64,000 bases of DNA, from assembly GCF_014649955.1 (NCBI RefSeq), contig NZ_BMUA01000024.1:1-64000 (forward strand), read 5' to 3'. Shown here piece after piece: positions 45,093 to 54,625 of the stretch. The position numbers and the translations under genes were made by a program. Under the pieces are notes generated by a model, which saw nothing but the letters and a program-made list of their open reading frames with translations, made no database searches and had not been told where the DNA came from. The stretch comes from Streptomyces violascens (GTDB taxonomy: Bacteria > Actinomycetota > Actinomycetes > Streptomycetales > Streptomycetaceae). How positions within the stretch are numbered: the stretch's first letter is position 1; each line of letters begins with the position of its first letter.

Positions 45093-47372
45093 TCAGCCGT
45101 TGGGGTTGAGCGGGTCCACCGGCGGGCTCGCCCCGCCCGAGTTCGAGGCCGTCGGTGTCGGCGGCTTCGGCTTGTGCGAGGTCGTGCCGGACGGGGAGTT
45201 GGTCGGGGTCGACGGGGTGTTGGACGGCGTGTTCGACGGGGTCTTGGACGCGGACTTGGACGGCGTGTTCGACGCGGACTTGGACGGCGTGTTCGACGCG
45301 GGCTTGGACGGCGTGTAGGCGGGCTCGACGGCCGCGCCCTGGTCGGTGTCCAGGTCGAACTTGGCGGCGCCGCCCTTGACCGCGTCGAAGGTGTACGCGG
45401 CCCAGATGCGGGCCGGGATGGAGCCACCGTTGATGCGGCCGTCCTCGCCGGCGCCGTTGGTCATCGTGACCTGGCCGCCCCTGGGGATGTTCACGCTCTT
45501 GCCGTCGACCTTGATGACGCGCGGCTCGGCCGCCTCGCCCCACAGCCCGACCGAGGTGACCAGGTCGGGGGTGTAGCCGGTGAACCAGGCCGACTTGTTG
45601 TCGTCGGAGGTACCGGTCTTGCCCGCGACCTGCTTGCCGTCGCGGTTGTCGGCCTCGGCCACCGACTTCTGGGCCGTACCGTCGTCGACCACGCCGGTGA
45701 GCACCGAGGTGACCGAGTCCGCGGCCTGCTTGCTGATGACCTGGCTGCCGATCGGGTCGGGCTTGTCGTACTTGTGGTCCTTGTGCTCGGCCGACTTCAC
45801 GATCGACGGCGTGACCTTCTTGCCGTGGTTGTCGAGCGTGGCGTACACCGCGGCCATCTGGAGCGGGCTCGCGCCGTAGGAGCCGAGCGTCATGGCGGGC
45901 ACGGGCTTCAGGCCATTGAGGGACGTCATGCCCATCTGCACGGCGGTGTCGCGCACCTTGTCGAGGTGGGCGTCGACGCCCATCTGCGCGAAGACGGAGT
46001 TGATCGACTTGTTCATCGCGACCTGCACGCTGACGGGGCCGTAGCTCGCGTCGTCCTCGTTCGGCGGGTCGAAGGGGATGTCACTGCCCTTGACCGGCCG
46101 CCTGCTGTCGCCGTTGTAGACGGTGTTCGCCGTGATCTGCTTGCCGTCCTGCGTCTCGGCGCCCTGGTTGAAGGCGGCCGCGAGGATCACCGGCTTGAAG
46201 GTCGAGGCGGGCTGGTAGGTGGGGTTGGTGGCGTTGCTGAGCTGGTGCTTCAGGAAGTCCTGGCCGCCGTAGAGGGCGACCACCGAGCCGGTCTTCGGGT
46301 CCACCGAGGCCGCGCCGGCCTGAAGGTCCGCGTCGACCTTGCGCTTGTTCGGGTCGAGCTTGCTGGTCAGCTGCGCCTTGACCGCGCCTTCCAGGAGCTT
46401 CTGCTTGGCGGGGTCGATGTTGAGCGTGATCGTCCAGCCACCGCGGTCCAGGACGGCGGGGTCCACCCCGTTACGGATCACCTCGGCCTTGGCGGCGGCG
46501 ACCAGGTACCCGGTCTGGCCTCCCATGCCGGCGTCGACCTTGGCGTCCTTGGGGGGCGTGAACTTCAGCTTCGCCCGTTCCTCGGGCGTGAGCCACTTCT
46601 TCTCGACCATGTTGTCGAGGGCCTTGTTCCAGCGCCCCTGGACCAGCTGCTTGCCGATCGGGCCCGCCGTCTGCCAGTCGTACTGACTGGGCGCCTGGAG
46701 CAGCGCCGCGAGGTAAGTGCCCTCCTCCAGCGTCAGCTTGGAGACGTCCTTGCCGTAGTACGCCTGCGCCGCGGCCTGGATGCCGTAGGCGTTCCGGCCG
46801 TAGTAGCTGGTGTTCATGTACCCGGCGAGGATCTCGTCCTTGCTGTAGCGCTGGTCCACCTTGAGGGAGATCACGATCTCCTTCAGCTTGCGGGTGACCG
46901 TCTGCTCCTGCGTCAGGTAGTTGTTCTTGACGTACTGCTGGGTGATCGTCGAGCCGCCCTGGGCACCCTTGCCCATCAGGGTCTTGAGGATGCCTCGGGT
47001 GGTGCCCTTGAAGTCGACGCCCTGGTCGTCGTAGAAGGTCTTGTTCTCCAGGGCGACGAAGCTGTGCTGAATCGGTACGGGGACCTTTTCGAGGGAGACC
47101 GCCTCGCGGTTCACCGTGCCGGAGCGGGCGAGCACCTGGCCGTTGGAGAGCTTGTAGACGTTGCTCTCCATCTGGGCCTCGTCATTGCCCGTCGGGATCG
47201 GCACCATCAGGTAGATGACGTAGAACGCGCCCATCGCGAGGAGGCAGAGGCCGAAGAAGGTGCCGAGCACCTTCTTCCAGGTGAAGAACCGGCGTATGCC
47301 CTTCTTCTTCACCTTCTGCTTGTCCCGGCGCGCCCCGCCCTGCCGGGCGCGCCGCTCTTCCGCTCGGCCCAT
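45093..47372 (-). CDS. Class A penicillin-binding protein (transglycosylase/transpeptidase)
   Basis: A 759-residue bifunctional peptidoglycan synthase. A basic cytoplasmic start and one membrane helix (about 35-58) precede the glycosyltransferase domain (about 85-265; FVALENKTFYDDQGVDF with the catalytic Glu, GKGAQGGSTITQQYVKN, RKLKEIVISLKVD, ILAGYMNTSYYGRNAYGIQAAA). The transpeptidase (about 350-650) has the SxxK serine in QPASTFKPVILA, SxN as SIN in MNKSINSVFAQ, and KTGT in VAGKTGTSDDNKS. The C-terminal 60 residues are a Pro/Ser/Thr repeat tail. ATG 47372 is the start. Confidence 0.96.
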   Translation of the reverse strand: MGRAEERRARQGGARRDKQKVKKKGIRRFFTWKKVLGTFFGLCLLAMGAFYVIYLMVPIPTGNDEAQMESNVYKLSNGQVLARSGTVNREAVSLEKVPVPIQHSFVALENKTFYDDQGVDFKGTTRGILKTLMGKGAQGGSTITQQYVKNNYLTQEQTVTRKLKEIVISLKVDQRYSKDEILAGYMNTSYYGRNAYGIQAAAQAYYGKDVSKLTLEEGTYLAALLQAPSQYDWQTAGPIGKQLVQGRWNKALDNMVEKKWLTPEERAKLKFTPPKDAKVDAGMGGQTGYLVAAAKAEVIRNGVDPAVLDRGGWTITLNIDPAKQKLLEGAVKAQLTSKLDPNKRKVDADLQAGAASVDPKTGSVVALYGGQDFLKHQLSNATNPTYQPASTFKPVILAAAFNQGAETQDGKQITANTVYNGDSRRPVKGSDIPFDPPNEDDASYGPVSVQVAMNKSINSVFAQMGVDAHLDKVRDTAVQMGMTSLNGLKPVPAMTLGSYGASPLQMAAVYATLDNHGKKVTPSIVKSAEHKDHKYDKPDPIGSQVISKQAADSVTSVLTGVVDDGTAQKSVAEADNRDGKQVAGKTGTSDDNKSAWFTGYTPDLVTSVGLWGEAAEPRVIKVDGKSVNIPRGGQVTMTNGAGEDGRINGGSIPARIWAAYTFDAVKGGAAKFDLDTDQGAAVEPAYTPSKPASNTPSKSASNTPSKSASKTPSNTPSNTPSTPTNSPSGTTSHKPKPPTPTASNSGGASPPVDPLNPNG
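45250..45315. repeat. 24-bp tandem repeat encoding the PBP C-terminal tail
   Basis: A 24-bp unit starting GCGGACTTGGACGGC occurs at 45250-45273 and 45274-45297, with a partial, slightly changed copy to 45315. It encodes TPSKSASN-type octapeptides in the PBP tail, and looser copies continue leftward. Confidence 0.85.
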
Positions 47373-47600
47373 AACCTCAGTCGCTCGCCTTCATATGACT
47401 CACCAGACTCGCCAGATCAGCTCAGAAAACTAACACCGCACCTATGGACAAAGCGGATTCGATCACGTCTTTTCCGTACGTGAGAATGAGCACCTGCCCC
47501 ATGGGAACCGACGATTGAATCGTGCCAAGGGTTGCGAGAGTTCCTGATGCTGCCCCGATTTGCCCGGTAATGACATGGCCACCGAGCGCTATGCACCCCG

Positions 47601-47621
47601 GGTATACACAGCAGGTATACC
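47601..47621. promoter_or_regulatory. Candidate PadR operator GGTATAC-N7-GTATACC
   Basis: Perfect 7-bp arms at 47601-47607 and 47615-47621, about 8 bp upstream of a TATAGT -10 box, so a bound protein would cover the -35 region. The regulator encoded in the same cassette (50077) is PadR-type and is the likely ligand. Confidence 0.6.
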
Positions 47622-47628
47622 TGGTGCG

Positions 47629-47634
47629 TATAGT
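47629..47634 (+). promoter_or_regulatory. -10 box TATAGT of the ABC cassette, probably leaderless
   Basis: TATAGT ends 8 nt before ATG 47643 and no ribosome-binding site is present, so the transcript should start at or just before the start codon. Confidence 0.55.
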
Positions 47635-47642
47635 CCTCTCCC

Positions 47643-50024
47643 ATGAAGCGACGGCTCCACGATCTCGGCCTCGGCATCCGGTTCGCCCTCGGCGGCGGCC
47701 GCGAGGGCTGGGCGCGCACCCTGCTCACCGCGGTCGGTGTCGGGCTCGGCGTCGCCCTGCTCCTGGGCGCGGCATCGGTGCCGCGCCTTGTGGACGAGCG
47801 GGCGGACCGCATCCACGACCGGCAGCCGTTCTCGCCGGGCTCGGTCAAGAACACCGGCGACCTGATGGCCTCGCTCCTCTACGCAACCGCCGACACCGAG
47901 TACCGCGACGACACCATCGGCGGGAAGGTGCTGCGCCCGGCCAACGCCGACCCCGTGCTTCCGCCCGGCCTCACCTCCATACCGGCCCCCGGCACCATGG
48001 CCGTCTCCCCCGCGCTGCGCGCCCTGCTCGACTCCCCCGAGGGTGAACTCCTGCGCCCACGGCTCCCGTACGAGATCACCCAGACCATCGGTGACGCGGG
48101 CCTGGTCGAGCCCTCGGAGCTCTACTACTACGCGGGCAGCGCCACCCTCTCCGCCGACACCGGCGCCTCCTCGGCGGCCGGGTTCGGCAACATCGGCGAG
48201 GTGCAGCCGCTCGATCCGATGCTGGTCGTCCTCGTCATCCTGATCTGCGTCGTCCTGCTGATGCCGGTCGCCATCTTCATCGCCACCGCCGTACGGTTCG
48301 GCAGCGAGCGGCGCGACCGGCGGCTCGCGGCGCTGCGCCTGGTCGGCGCCGACGCCCGCACCACGCGCTGGATCGCCGGCGGCGAGGCCCTGGCCGGAGC
48401 CGTACTCGGACTCGCCGTCGGCACTCTGCTCTTCCTCGGCGGCGCCGAGGTCCTGGGCCCCCTCAAGCTGTGGAGCTTCGGCTTCTTCCCCGGCGACCTC
48501 AGGCCCGTGCCGTTGCTCGCGCTGCTCGTCGCCGTCGCGGTGCCCGCCCTGGCGGTGGTGGTGACCCTGGCCGCGCTGCGCTCGGTGGTCATCGAGCCGC
48601 TCGGCGTCGCACGCGGCGGACGCACCCGGCGCCGCCGGCTGTGGTGGCGCCTCGCACTGCCGGGCATCGGCGTGGTGCTGCTCTTCCTGTCGCAGAACCC
48701 GGGGGTGCGGGCGGCGCCCCTTTCGGTGATGCCCATCGGCATCGCGGTCCAGCTGATGGACAATTTCGCCACCATTACCATCGCCACGGGCGCCACCCTC
48801 GTCCTCACCGGTCTCATCACGCTGCTGCCCTGGCTGGTCGAGGCGGTGGTGGGCCGGCTGCGCGGCGGTTCACTGTCCTGGCAACTGGCCGTCCGAAGGC
48901 TCCAGTTGAGCAGCGGCACCGCGGCGCGCACCGTCAGCGGCATCACGGTGGCGGTCGCCGGTTCCGTCGCGCTCCAGATGTACTCCGTCGCCATCCACGA
49001 CGACTTCGACAAGGTGACGGGCGTCGACGCGAGCCACGCCCAGTACACCGTCCGCACCGACCACCCGGACGCGAAGCTCGCCCAGCGCATGACGGAATCG
49101 TTCCGGAAGACCCCCGGCGTACAGCGGGCGATCGGCTCCGTCAGCGGCTATGTGACCCCGCCGGACGCCGTCACGGCCGAGGACATGCGGGCCGTCGCCC
49201 AGCTCACCCTCGGCGACTGCGCGACCCTGAGCGAGCTGGCCCGCATCGACTCCTGCAAGGACGGCGACACCTTTGTGGTGCACCCTTCCGACGACGCCGA
49301 GCTGGCCGCCTGGGTGGACCGTACGGCCCGGCCCGGCAAGCCGGTCAACACCGCCGACGGCGAGTCCGGCGCCCCGCAGCGGCTGTGGACACTGCCCGCC
49401 TCCGCCCGTACCGTCACCGCCCGCCCCGACCCGAAGGGCAAGGAGCAGTACGGCATCTTCGTCACCCCGGACGCGATCGACGTCTCGCTGCTGAGCTCGG
49501 GGGCCGAGACCTCCGCCGTGCTCACCGTCGACCAGCGGGTGCCGGACGCGGCCGAGCACATCCGCAACACCGCGGCCGAACTCTCCCCGCAGCTGCGGGT
49601 CAACACCGTGCGCACCGTCGAGCGCGACCAGCAGTACGCCGGCATCCAGACCGGCCTCCAGGCCGCCTCCCTCGCCACGCTCGGCCTGATCGCGGCCAGC
49701 ATGCTGGTCTCGCAACTGGAGCAACTGCGCGAGCGCAGGCGCCTGTTGGCGGCGCTGGTGGCGTTCGGCACCCGGCGCGCGACGCTGGCCCGCTCGGTCC
49801 TGTGGCAGACCGCGGTGCCGGTCACCCTCGGAATGGGGCTCGCGGTGGCGGGCGGCCTCGCACTCGGCGCCCTGATGCTGCGGATCATCGGCAAGACCGT
49901 CACCGACTGGTGGCTTTTCCTGCCGCTGTCCGGGGCGGGCGCTGCCGTGATCTTCGCGGTGAGCCTGCTGAGCCTGCCGGCCCTGTGGCGCATGATGCGC
50001 CCCGACGGACTGCATACCGAATGA
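47643..50024 (+). CDS. ABC transporter permease, FtsX type (first of two paralogues)
   Basis: A 793-residue permease. The N-terminus has a GGGREGWARTLLTAVGVGLGVALLLGA helix, followed by an extracytoplasmic domain (about 50-180), an FtsX domain with three helices (about 195-310; RFGSERRDRRLAALRLVGA cytoplasmic loop), two further helices, the WQLAVRRLQLSSGTAARTVSG loop, a second extracytoplasmic domain, and a C-terminal FtsX domain (about 675-790). It shares many of these blocks with the permease at 51287, so the two probably arose by duplication and pair as a heterodimer around one ATPase type. The substrate is unknown. Confidence 0.92.
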   Translation: MKRRLHDLGLGIRFALGGGREGWARTLLTAVGVGLGVALLLGAASVPRLVDERADRIHDRQPFSPGSVKNTGDLMASLLYATADTEYRDDTIGGKVLRPANADPVLPPGLTSIPAPGTMAVSPALRALLDSPEGELLRPRLPYEITQTIGDAGLVEPSELYYYAGSATLSADTGASSAAGFGNIGEVQPLDPMLVVLVILICVVLLMPVAIFIATAVRFGSERRDRRLAALRLVGADARTTRWIAGGEALAGAVLGLAVGTLLFLGGAEVLGPLKLWSFGFFPGDLRPVPLLALLVAVAVPALAVVVTLAALRSVVIEPLGVARGGRTRRRRLWWRLALPGIGVVLLFLSQNPGVRAAPLSVMPIGIAVQLMDNFATITIATGATLVLTGLITLLPWLVEAVVGRLRGGSLSWQLAVRRLQLSSGTAARTVSGITVAVAGSVALQMYSVAIHDDFDKVTGVDASHAQYTVRTDHPDAKLAQRMTESFRKTPGVQRAIGSVSGYVTPPDAVTAEDMRAVAQLTLGDCATLSELARIDSCKDGDTFVVHPSDDAELAAWVDRTARPGKPVNTADGESGAPQRLWTLPASARTVTARPDPKGKEQYGIFVTPDAIDVSLLSSGAETSAVLTVDQRVPDAAEHIRNTAAELSPQLRVNTVRTVERDQQYAGIQTGLQAASLATLGLIAASMLVSQLEQLRERRRLLAALVAFGTRRATLARSVLWQTAVPVTLGMGLAVAGGLALGALMLRIIGKTVTDWWLFLPLSGAGAAVIFAVSLLSLPALWRMMRPDGLHTE

Positions 50025-50076
50025 CTTTCCGTAACTCCCTCATGAACAGCGGCAGTTGAGAAGAAAGGAACACCCC

Positions 50077-50601
50077 ATGTCCATCGGCCACACCCTCCTC
50101 GGGCTCCTTGAGTCGGGCCCACGCCATGGGTACGACCTGAAGCGCGCCTTCGACGAGAAGTTCGGGCACGACCGTCCGCTGCACTACGGGCAGGTCTACT
50201 CGACGATGTCCCGGCTCCTGAAGAACGGCCTCGTCGAGGTCGACGGCGTAGAGGCGGGCGGCGGCCCGGAGCGGAAGCGGTACGCCATCACCGAGGCCGG
50301 CGTCACCGACGTCGAGACGTGGATCCGGCAGCCGGAGAAGCCCGAGCCCTACCTCCAGTCGACCCTCTACACCAAGGTCGTGCTCGCCCTGCTCACCGGC
50401 CGCGACGCGGCCGACGTCCTGGACACCCAGCGCGCCGAACACCTGCGCCTGATGCGGGTGCTCACCGACCGCAAGCGCCGCGGCGACCTCTCCGACCAGC
50501 TGATCTGCGACCACGCCCTGTTCCACCTGGAGGCCGATCTGCGGTGGCTCGAACTGACCGCCGCCCGCCTCGTCCAGCTCGCCACGGAGGTACGCACATG
50601 A
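50077..50601 (+). CDS. PadR-family transcriptional regulator
   Basis: A 174-residue regulator. The N-terminal winged helix reads GHTLLGLLESGPRHGYDLKR, LHYGQVYSTMSRLLKNGLVE and a basic wing GPERKRYAITEAG, all typical of PadR. The C-terminal helical region (about 85-170) serves dimerisation. ATG 50077 is preferred because AAAGGAA lies 7 nt upstream; TTG 50056 is in frame but lacks one. Its stop overlaps the ATPase start as ATGA. It probably represses the cassette through the GTATAC inverted repeat at 47601. Confidence 0.94.
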   Translation: MSIGHTLLGLLESGPRHGYDLKRAFDEKFGHDRPLHYGQVYSTMSRLLKNGLVEVDGVEAGGGPERKRYAITEAGVTDVETWIRQPEKPEPYLQSTLYTKVVLALLTGRDAADVLDTQRAEHLRLMRVLTDRKRRGDLSDQLICDHALFHLEADLRWLELTAARLVQLATEVRT

Positions 50602-51290
50602 CGCCCGCCGGCTCCCTTCTCGTCGCCCAGGACCTGCACAAGGCCTACGGCCCGACGCCGGCCCTGGACGGCGCCGAGTTCTCCATCCACCCCGGCGAGG
50701 TCGTCGCGGTGATGGGCCCCTCCGGCTCCGGCAAGTCGACGCTGCTGCACTGCCTCGCCGGGATCGTCACCCCCGACTCCGGCAAGATCCTCTACGACGG
50801 CCGCGAGTTGTCCGCGATGTCGGACGCCGAGCGCAGCGCGCTGCGCCGCACCGAGTTCGGCTTCGTCTTCCAATTCGGCCAGCTGGTACCGGAGTTGACC
50901 TGTGTCGAGAACGTCGCCCTGCCGCTGCGCCTGACCGGCGTCAAGCGCAAGGAGGCCGAGCGCAGGTCGCTCGAGTGGATGGAGCGCCTGGAGGTCGCCG
51001 ACCTCGGGAACAAGCGTCCCGGCGAGGTCTCCGGCGGTCAGGGCCAGCGGGTGGCCGTGGCCCGCTCGCTGGTGACCCAGCCCCGCGTCGTCTTCGCCGA
51101 CGAGCCGACCGGCGCGCTCGACTCGCTCAACGGCGAGCGCGTCATGCAGCTCCTGACCGAGGCGGCCCGCTCCACCAACGCGGCCGTCGTCCTGGTCACC
51201 CACGAGGCCCGGGTCGCCGCCTACTCCGACCGCGAGATCGTCGTACGCGACGGAAAGTCCCGCGACATGATGCTGGAGCACTCCGTATGA
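50598..51290 (+). CDS. ABC transporter ATPase (LolD/MacB type)
   Basis: A 230-residue ATPase with Walker A MGPSGSGKST, Q-loop FVFQFGQLVPE, signature VSGGQGQR, Walker B VVFADEPTGALD and switch VTHEARVAAY. Overlaps of the ATGA type with padR upstream and with the second permease downstream make a tight translational unit. It should energise both FtsX-like permeases of the cassette. Confidence 0.95.
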   Translation: MTPAGSLLVAQDLHKAYGPTPALDGAEFSIHPGEVVAVMGPSGSGKSTLLHCLAGIVTPDSGKILYDGRELSAMSDAERSALRRTEFGFVFQFGQLVPELTCVENVALPLRLTGVKRKEAERRSLEWMERLEVADLGNKRPGEVSGGQGQRVAVARSLVTQPRVVFADEPTGALDSLNGERVMQLLTEAARSTNAAVVLVTHEARVAAYSDREIVVRDGKSRDMMLEHSV

Positions 51291-53617
51291 GCCTGCTCCG
51301 CGACCTCGCCCTCGGCGCCCGGTTCGCCCTGTCGGGAGGCCGCGAGGGCTGGACGCGCACGCTGCTCACCGCGGTCGGCGTGGGCCTCGGCGTCGCCCTG
51401 CTGCTCGGCACCACCGCGCTGCCGGGCGCCCTGAACGCCCGCACCGCCCGCGACAACGCACGCAACGACTACGGGGCCTCGGTCGACGGCGGCCCGGCGG
51501 CGGACACGCTGCTGATCGGGCGCGCGGACTCGCAGTACCGGGGTGCCGACGTGCGCGGCCGGCTGGTCCAGGCGGAGGGCGCCAAGTCGCCGCTGCCTCC
51601 GGGCGTCTCCGCGCTCCCGGCGCCGGGCACCATGGCCGCCTCACCCGCCCTGCGCGACCTGCTCGCCTCGCCCGACGGCAAGCTGCTGCGCGAGCGCATC
51701 CCGTACAGGATCAGCTCGACCATCGCCGACCAGGGCCTGATGGGCCCGCACGAACTCGCCTACTACGCGGGCAGCGACACCCTGAAGCAGCGCAAGGACA
51801 CGGCGGACGACGCCGCCGAGGTGATGCGCGTGAACGCGTTCGTCGACAAGCAGCAGGAGAAGCTCGACCCGATCCTGGCGCTGCTCATCGTGATCATCTT
51901 CGTGGTGCTGCTCATGCCGGTCGGCGTGTTCATCGCGGCCGCCGTACGGTTCGGCGGCGACCGGCGCGACCGGCGGCTCGCGGCGCTGCGCCTGGCGGGC
52001 GCCGACCGCCGGATGACCCGCTGGATCGCGGCGGGCGAAGCGCTGGCCGGCGCCGCGGTCGGGGTCGTGGTCGGCGCGCTGTTCTTCGTGATCGGCCGCC
52101 AATACGTCGGCGACATCTCGGTCGCGGGGCTCAACGTCTTCCCCTCCGACATCGACCCGAACCCGCTGCTCGCGGCGGCCGTGGCGATCGCGGTGCCCGC
52201 GTCGGCGGTCGCGGTGACCCTGTTCGCGATGCGCTCGGTGGTCGTCGAACCGCTGGGCGTCGTACGTGCCTCGGTGCCGCGCAGGCGGCGCATGTGGTGG
52301 CGGATCCTGCCGCCGCTCGCCGGACTCGGCCTGCTCGTGCCGATGATGGGCCGCGGCCGCGACCGGGGGATGTTCAACCAGAGCCAGGTGATCGGCGGCA
52401 CCGTCCTGCTGCTCATCGGCGTCACCGCACTGCTGCCCTGGCTGGTGGAGGCGGCCGTGCGCAGGCTCGGCGGCGGTCCGGTGGGCTGGCAACTGGCCGT
52501 CCGCAGGCTCCAGTTGACGTCCGGTTCGGCGGCCCGGATGGTCAACGGCATCGCCGTCGCGGTGGCCGGGGCGATCGCCCTGCAGATGCTCCTGGGCGCC
52601 GTCGAGGGCGACTACGTCAAGGCGAGCGGCGAGGACACGAGCCGGGCCCAGCTGGTCGTCCCGCTCGCCGGCTCCGACCCCGCCCGGCAGTCCGGCGAGC
52701 TCCGGACCCTGAAGGCGACCGAGGGCGTGACCCAGGCGGTGGTCCTCGGCTCCCTGAACGGCGGAGAGAAGGCCAAGGACCCGGAGCACTACACCCCTGT
52801 CACGGTCGCCACCTGCGCGGATCTGCGCGAGGTCGCCACCCTGCCCAGCTGCAAGGACGGCGACACCTTCACCGCGACCGGCGGCGACTACCCGTACGAC
52901 AACATCGCGAAGCCGGGCAGCACGCTGTGCCTCGACCCGGCACTGGGCGGCTCGAAGACCAGGGCGGCGGCGGTCGCCTGGACCCTCCCGGCGGGCACCA
53001 GGGACGCCCCCTCCCGGCCCGACCCGATGGGCCAGCGCCGTACCGGCCTCCTTCTCACCCCGGGCGCGCTCCCGCAGCACGCGAAGCTGCCGACGCGCTC
53101 CACGGTGTACGTCTCGACGGCCCCGGACGACGCCCTCGCCAAGGAGCGGGTCCTGAACGTGGCCGGCCGGGCCGACCCGCTCACCTCGGCGCGCTCGCTG
53201 AACGACACCCAGACGTCGGGCCGGTTCGCCGGGGTCCGCAAGGGCCTGTACATCGGGGCGGCGGCGGTGCTGATGCTGATCGGCGCGAGCCTGCTCGTCT
53301 CGATGCTGGAGCAGCTGCGCGAGCGCAAGAAGCTGCTTTCGGCGCTGGTCGCGTTCGGCACCCGGCGCACCACGCTGAGCTGGTCGGTGCTGTGGCAGAC
53401 CGCGGTGCCGGTCGCGCTCGGCCTCACGCTGGCGGCGGCAGTGGGCCTGGGCCTCGGCTCGGTCCTGCTGCGGATGGTGGGCCGCTCGGTGACCGTCGAC
53501 TGGGTCCCGGCGGTGTCGATGGTGGGCATCGGCGCGGGCGTGGTCCTCCTGGTCACGGCTCTTTCCCTGCCACCGCTGTGGCGGCTGATGCGTCCGGAGG
53601 GTCTGCGCACGGAGTAG
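51287..53617 (+). CDS. ABC transporter permease, FtsX type (second paralogue)
   Basis: A 776-residue permease whose plan follows the one at 47643: N-terminal SGGREGWTRTLLTAVGVGLG helix, an LPPGVSALPAPGTMAASPAL segment, RFGGDRRDRRLAALRLAGA loop, WQLAVRRLQLTSGSAARMVNG loop, SCKDGDTF in the second extracytoplasmic domain, and a C-terminal FtsX domain with LEQLRERKKLLSALVAFGTR. The shared blocks point to gene duplication within the cassette. It starts at ATG 51287, overlapping the ATPase stop. A 12-bp hairpin follows its stop. Confidence 0.93.
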   Translation: MSLLRDLALGARFALSGGREGWTRTLLTAVGVGLGVALLLGTTALPGALNARTARDNARNDYGASVDGGPAADTLLIGRADSQYRGADVRGRLVQAEGAKSPLPPGVSALPAPGTMAASPALRDLLASPDGKLLRERIPYRISSTIADQGLMGPHELAYYAGSDTLKQRKDTADDAAEVMRVNAFVDKQQEKLDPILALLIVIIFVVLLMPVGVFIAAAVRFGGDRRDRRLAALRLAGADRRMTRWIAAGEALAGAAVGVVVGALFFVIGRQYVGDISVAGLNVFPSDIDPNPLLAAAVAIAVPASAVAVTLFAMRSVVVEPLGVVRASVPRRRRMWWRILPPLAGLGLLVPMMGRGRDRGMFNQSQVIGGTVLLLIGVTALLPWLVEAAVRRLGGGPVGWQLAVRRLQLTSGSAARMVNGIAVAVAGAIALQMLLGAVEGDYVKASGEDTSRAQLVVPLAGSDPARQSGELRTLKATEGVTQAVVLGSLNGGEKAKDPEHYTPVTVATCADLREVATLPSCKDGDTFTATGGDYPYDNIAKPGSTLCLDPALGGSKTRAAAVAWTLPAGTRDAPSRPDPMGQRRTGLLLTPGALPQHAKLPTRSTVYVSTAPDDALAKERVLNVAGRADPLTSARSLNDTQTSGRFAGVRKGLYIGAAAVLMLIGASLLVSMLEQLRERKKLLSALVAFGTRRTTLSWSVLWQTAVPVALGLTLAAAVGLGLGSVLLRMVGRSVTVDWVPAVSMVGIGAGVVLLVTALSLPPLWRLMRPEGLRTE

Positions 53618-53626
53618 CCGGTTTCC

Positions 53627-53653
53627 GAACTCCCCCTGCTACAGGGGGAGTTC
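53627..53653. terminator. 12-bp perfect hairpin, convergent terminator
   Basis: GAACTCCCCCTG (53627-53638) pairs with CAGGGGGAGTTC (53642-53653) around CTA, between the ABC cassette and the convergent oxyR. Confidence 0.85.
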
Positions 53654-53665
53654 AGGCGAATCGCC

Positions 53666-54625
53666 TCACTTCGACACCCGTACCGGAAGATCGCGCAACG
53701 CCCCGCGCAGGGCGGTCGCGAACTCCTCGAACTCGCCCTGGCGAGCGGCACCCGTCCGCATCGCCAGGGCGATCGTGCGCGAGGGGGCGGGCTCCGCGAA
53801 GTACCCGGTGACGAGCCGGTCGTTGCGCCCCGTCTCGATCTCGACGGCGGTACGCGGCAGAAGGGTCACCCCGAGGCCGCCCGCGACCAGCTGCACCAGC
53901 GTGGAGAGACCCGCGGCGGTCGTCGTGACCGGCGCCCCCTCGGTGCGCCCGGCCTCCCGGCAGATGTCGAGCGCCTGGTCACGCAGGCAGTGCCCCTCGT
54001 CGAGGAGCAGCAGATGCAGTTCGCGCAGGGCCTCGCGGGGGATGCCGCTGCGGCCGCCGAGCCAGTGGTCCTGCGGGGTGACGAGCACGAAGTCCTCGTC
54101 GAACAAGGGGAGTTCACTGACTCCGGGCACCCCGAGCGGCACCGCGAGCAGCAGCAGGTCGAGCCGCCCGGCCGCGAGCCCTTCGAGCAGCGAGGAGGTC
54201 TGTTCCTCGTGGACCTGGAGGTCGAGCTCGGGGTAGCGCTCGTGGACGAGCCGCAGCACGGCGGGCAGCAGATAGGGCGCGACGGTCGGGATCACGCCGA
54301 GCCGGAGCACCCCGGTGAACGGCGCGCGCACCGCCTCGGCCTCCTCCATCAGCTCGCCGACCGCGTCGAGCACCGCCTTGGCCCGCACGGCGAGCCGCTC
54401 CCCCGCCGACGAGAGCAGCACCTTGCGGGTCGTACGCTCCAGGAGCTGCACGCCGAGCGCCTCCTCAAGGGCCGAGACCGCCCCGGAAAGGGCGGGCTGG
54501 CTCATGCCGATCGCGGCGGCGGCGTCCCGGAAGTGCAGGTGTTCCGCGACGGCCGCGAACGCGCGCAGCTGCGCCAGGCTGGGCTGCTTGGCCCGGTTGC
54601 TCAGGCCCCTATTACTTGTAGCCAC
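53666..54625 (-). CDS. oxyR: LysR-type peroxide sensor OxyR
   Basis: A 319-residue LysR-family activator. The N-terminal HTH is at about 16-75 (PSLAQLRAFAAVAEHLHFRD, AAIGMSQPALSGAVSALEEAL). The redox pair Cys213 and Cys222 sits in EGHCLRDQALDIC, nine residues apart as in OxyR. Hydrogen peroxide should oxidise these and switch on the divergent ahpC-ahpD operon. Start is GTG 54625 with GGAGGTG 7 nt upstream. OxyR sites are expected in the 144 bp between it and ahpC. Confidence 0.96.
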   Translation of the reverse strand: MATSNRGLSNRAKQPSLAQLRAFAAVAEHLHFRDAAAAIGMSQPALSGAVSALEEALGVQLLERTTRKVLLSSAGERLAVRAKAVLDAVGELMEEAEAVRAPFTGVLRLGVIPTVAPYLLPAVLRLVHERYPELDLQVHEEQTSSLLEGLAAGRLDLLLLAVPLGVPGVSELPLFDEDFVLVTPQDHWLGGRSGIPREALRELHLLLLDEGHCLRDQALDICREAGRTEGAPVTTTAAGLSTLVQLVAGGLGVTLLPRTAVEIETGRNDRLVTGYFAEPAPSRTIALAMRTGAARQGEFEEFATALRGALRDLPVRVSK

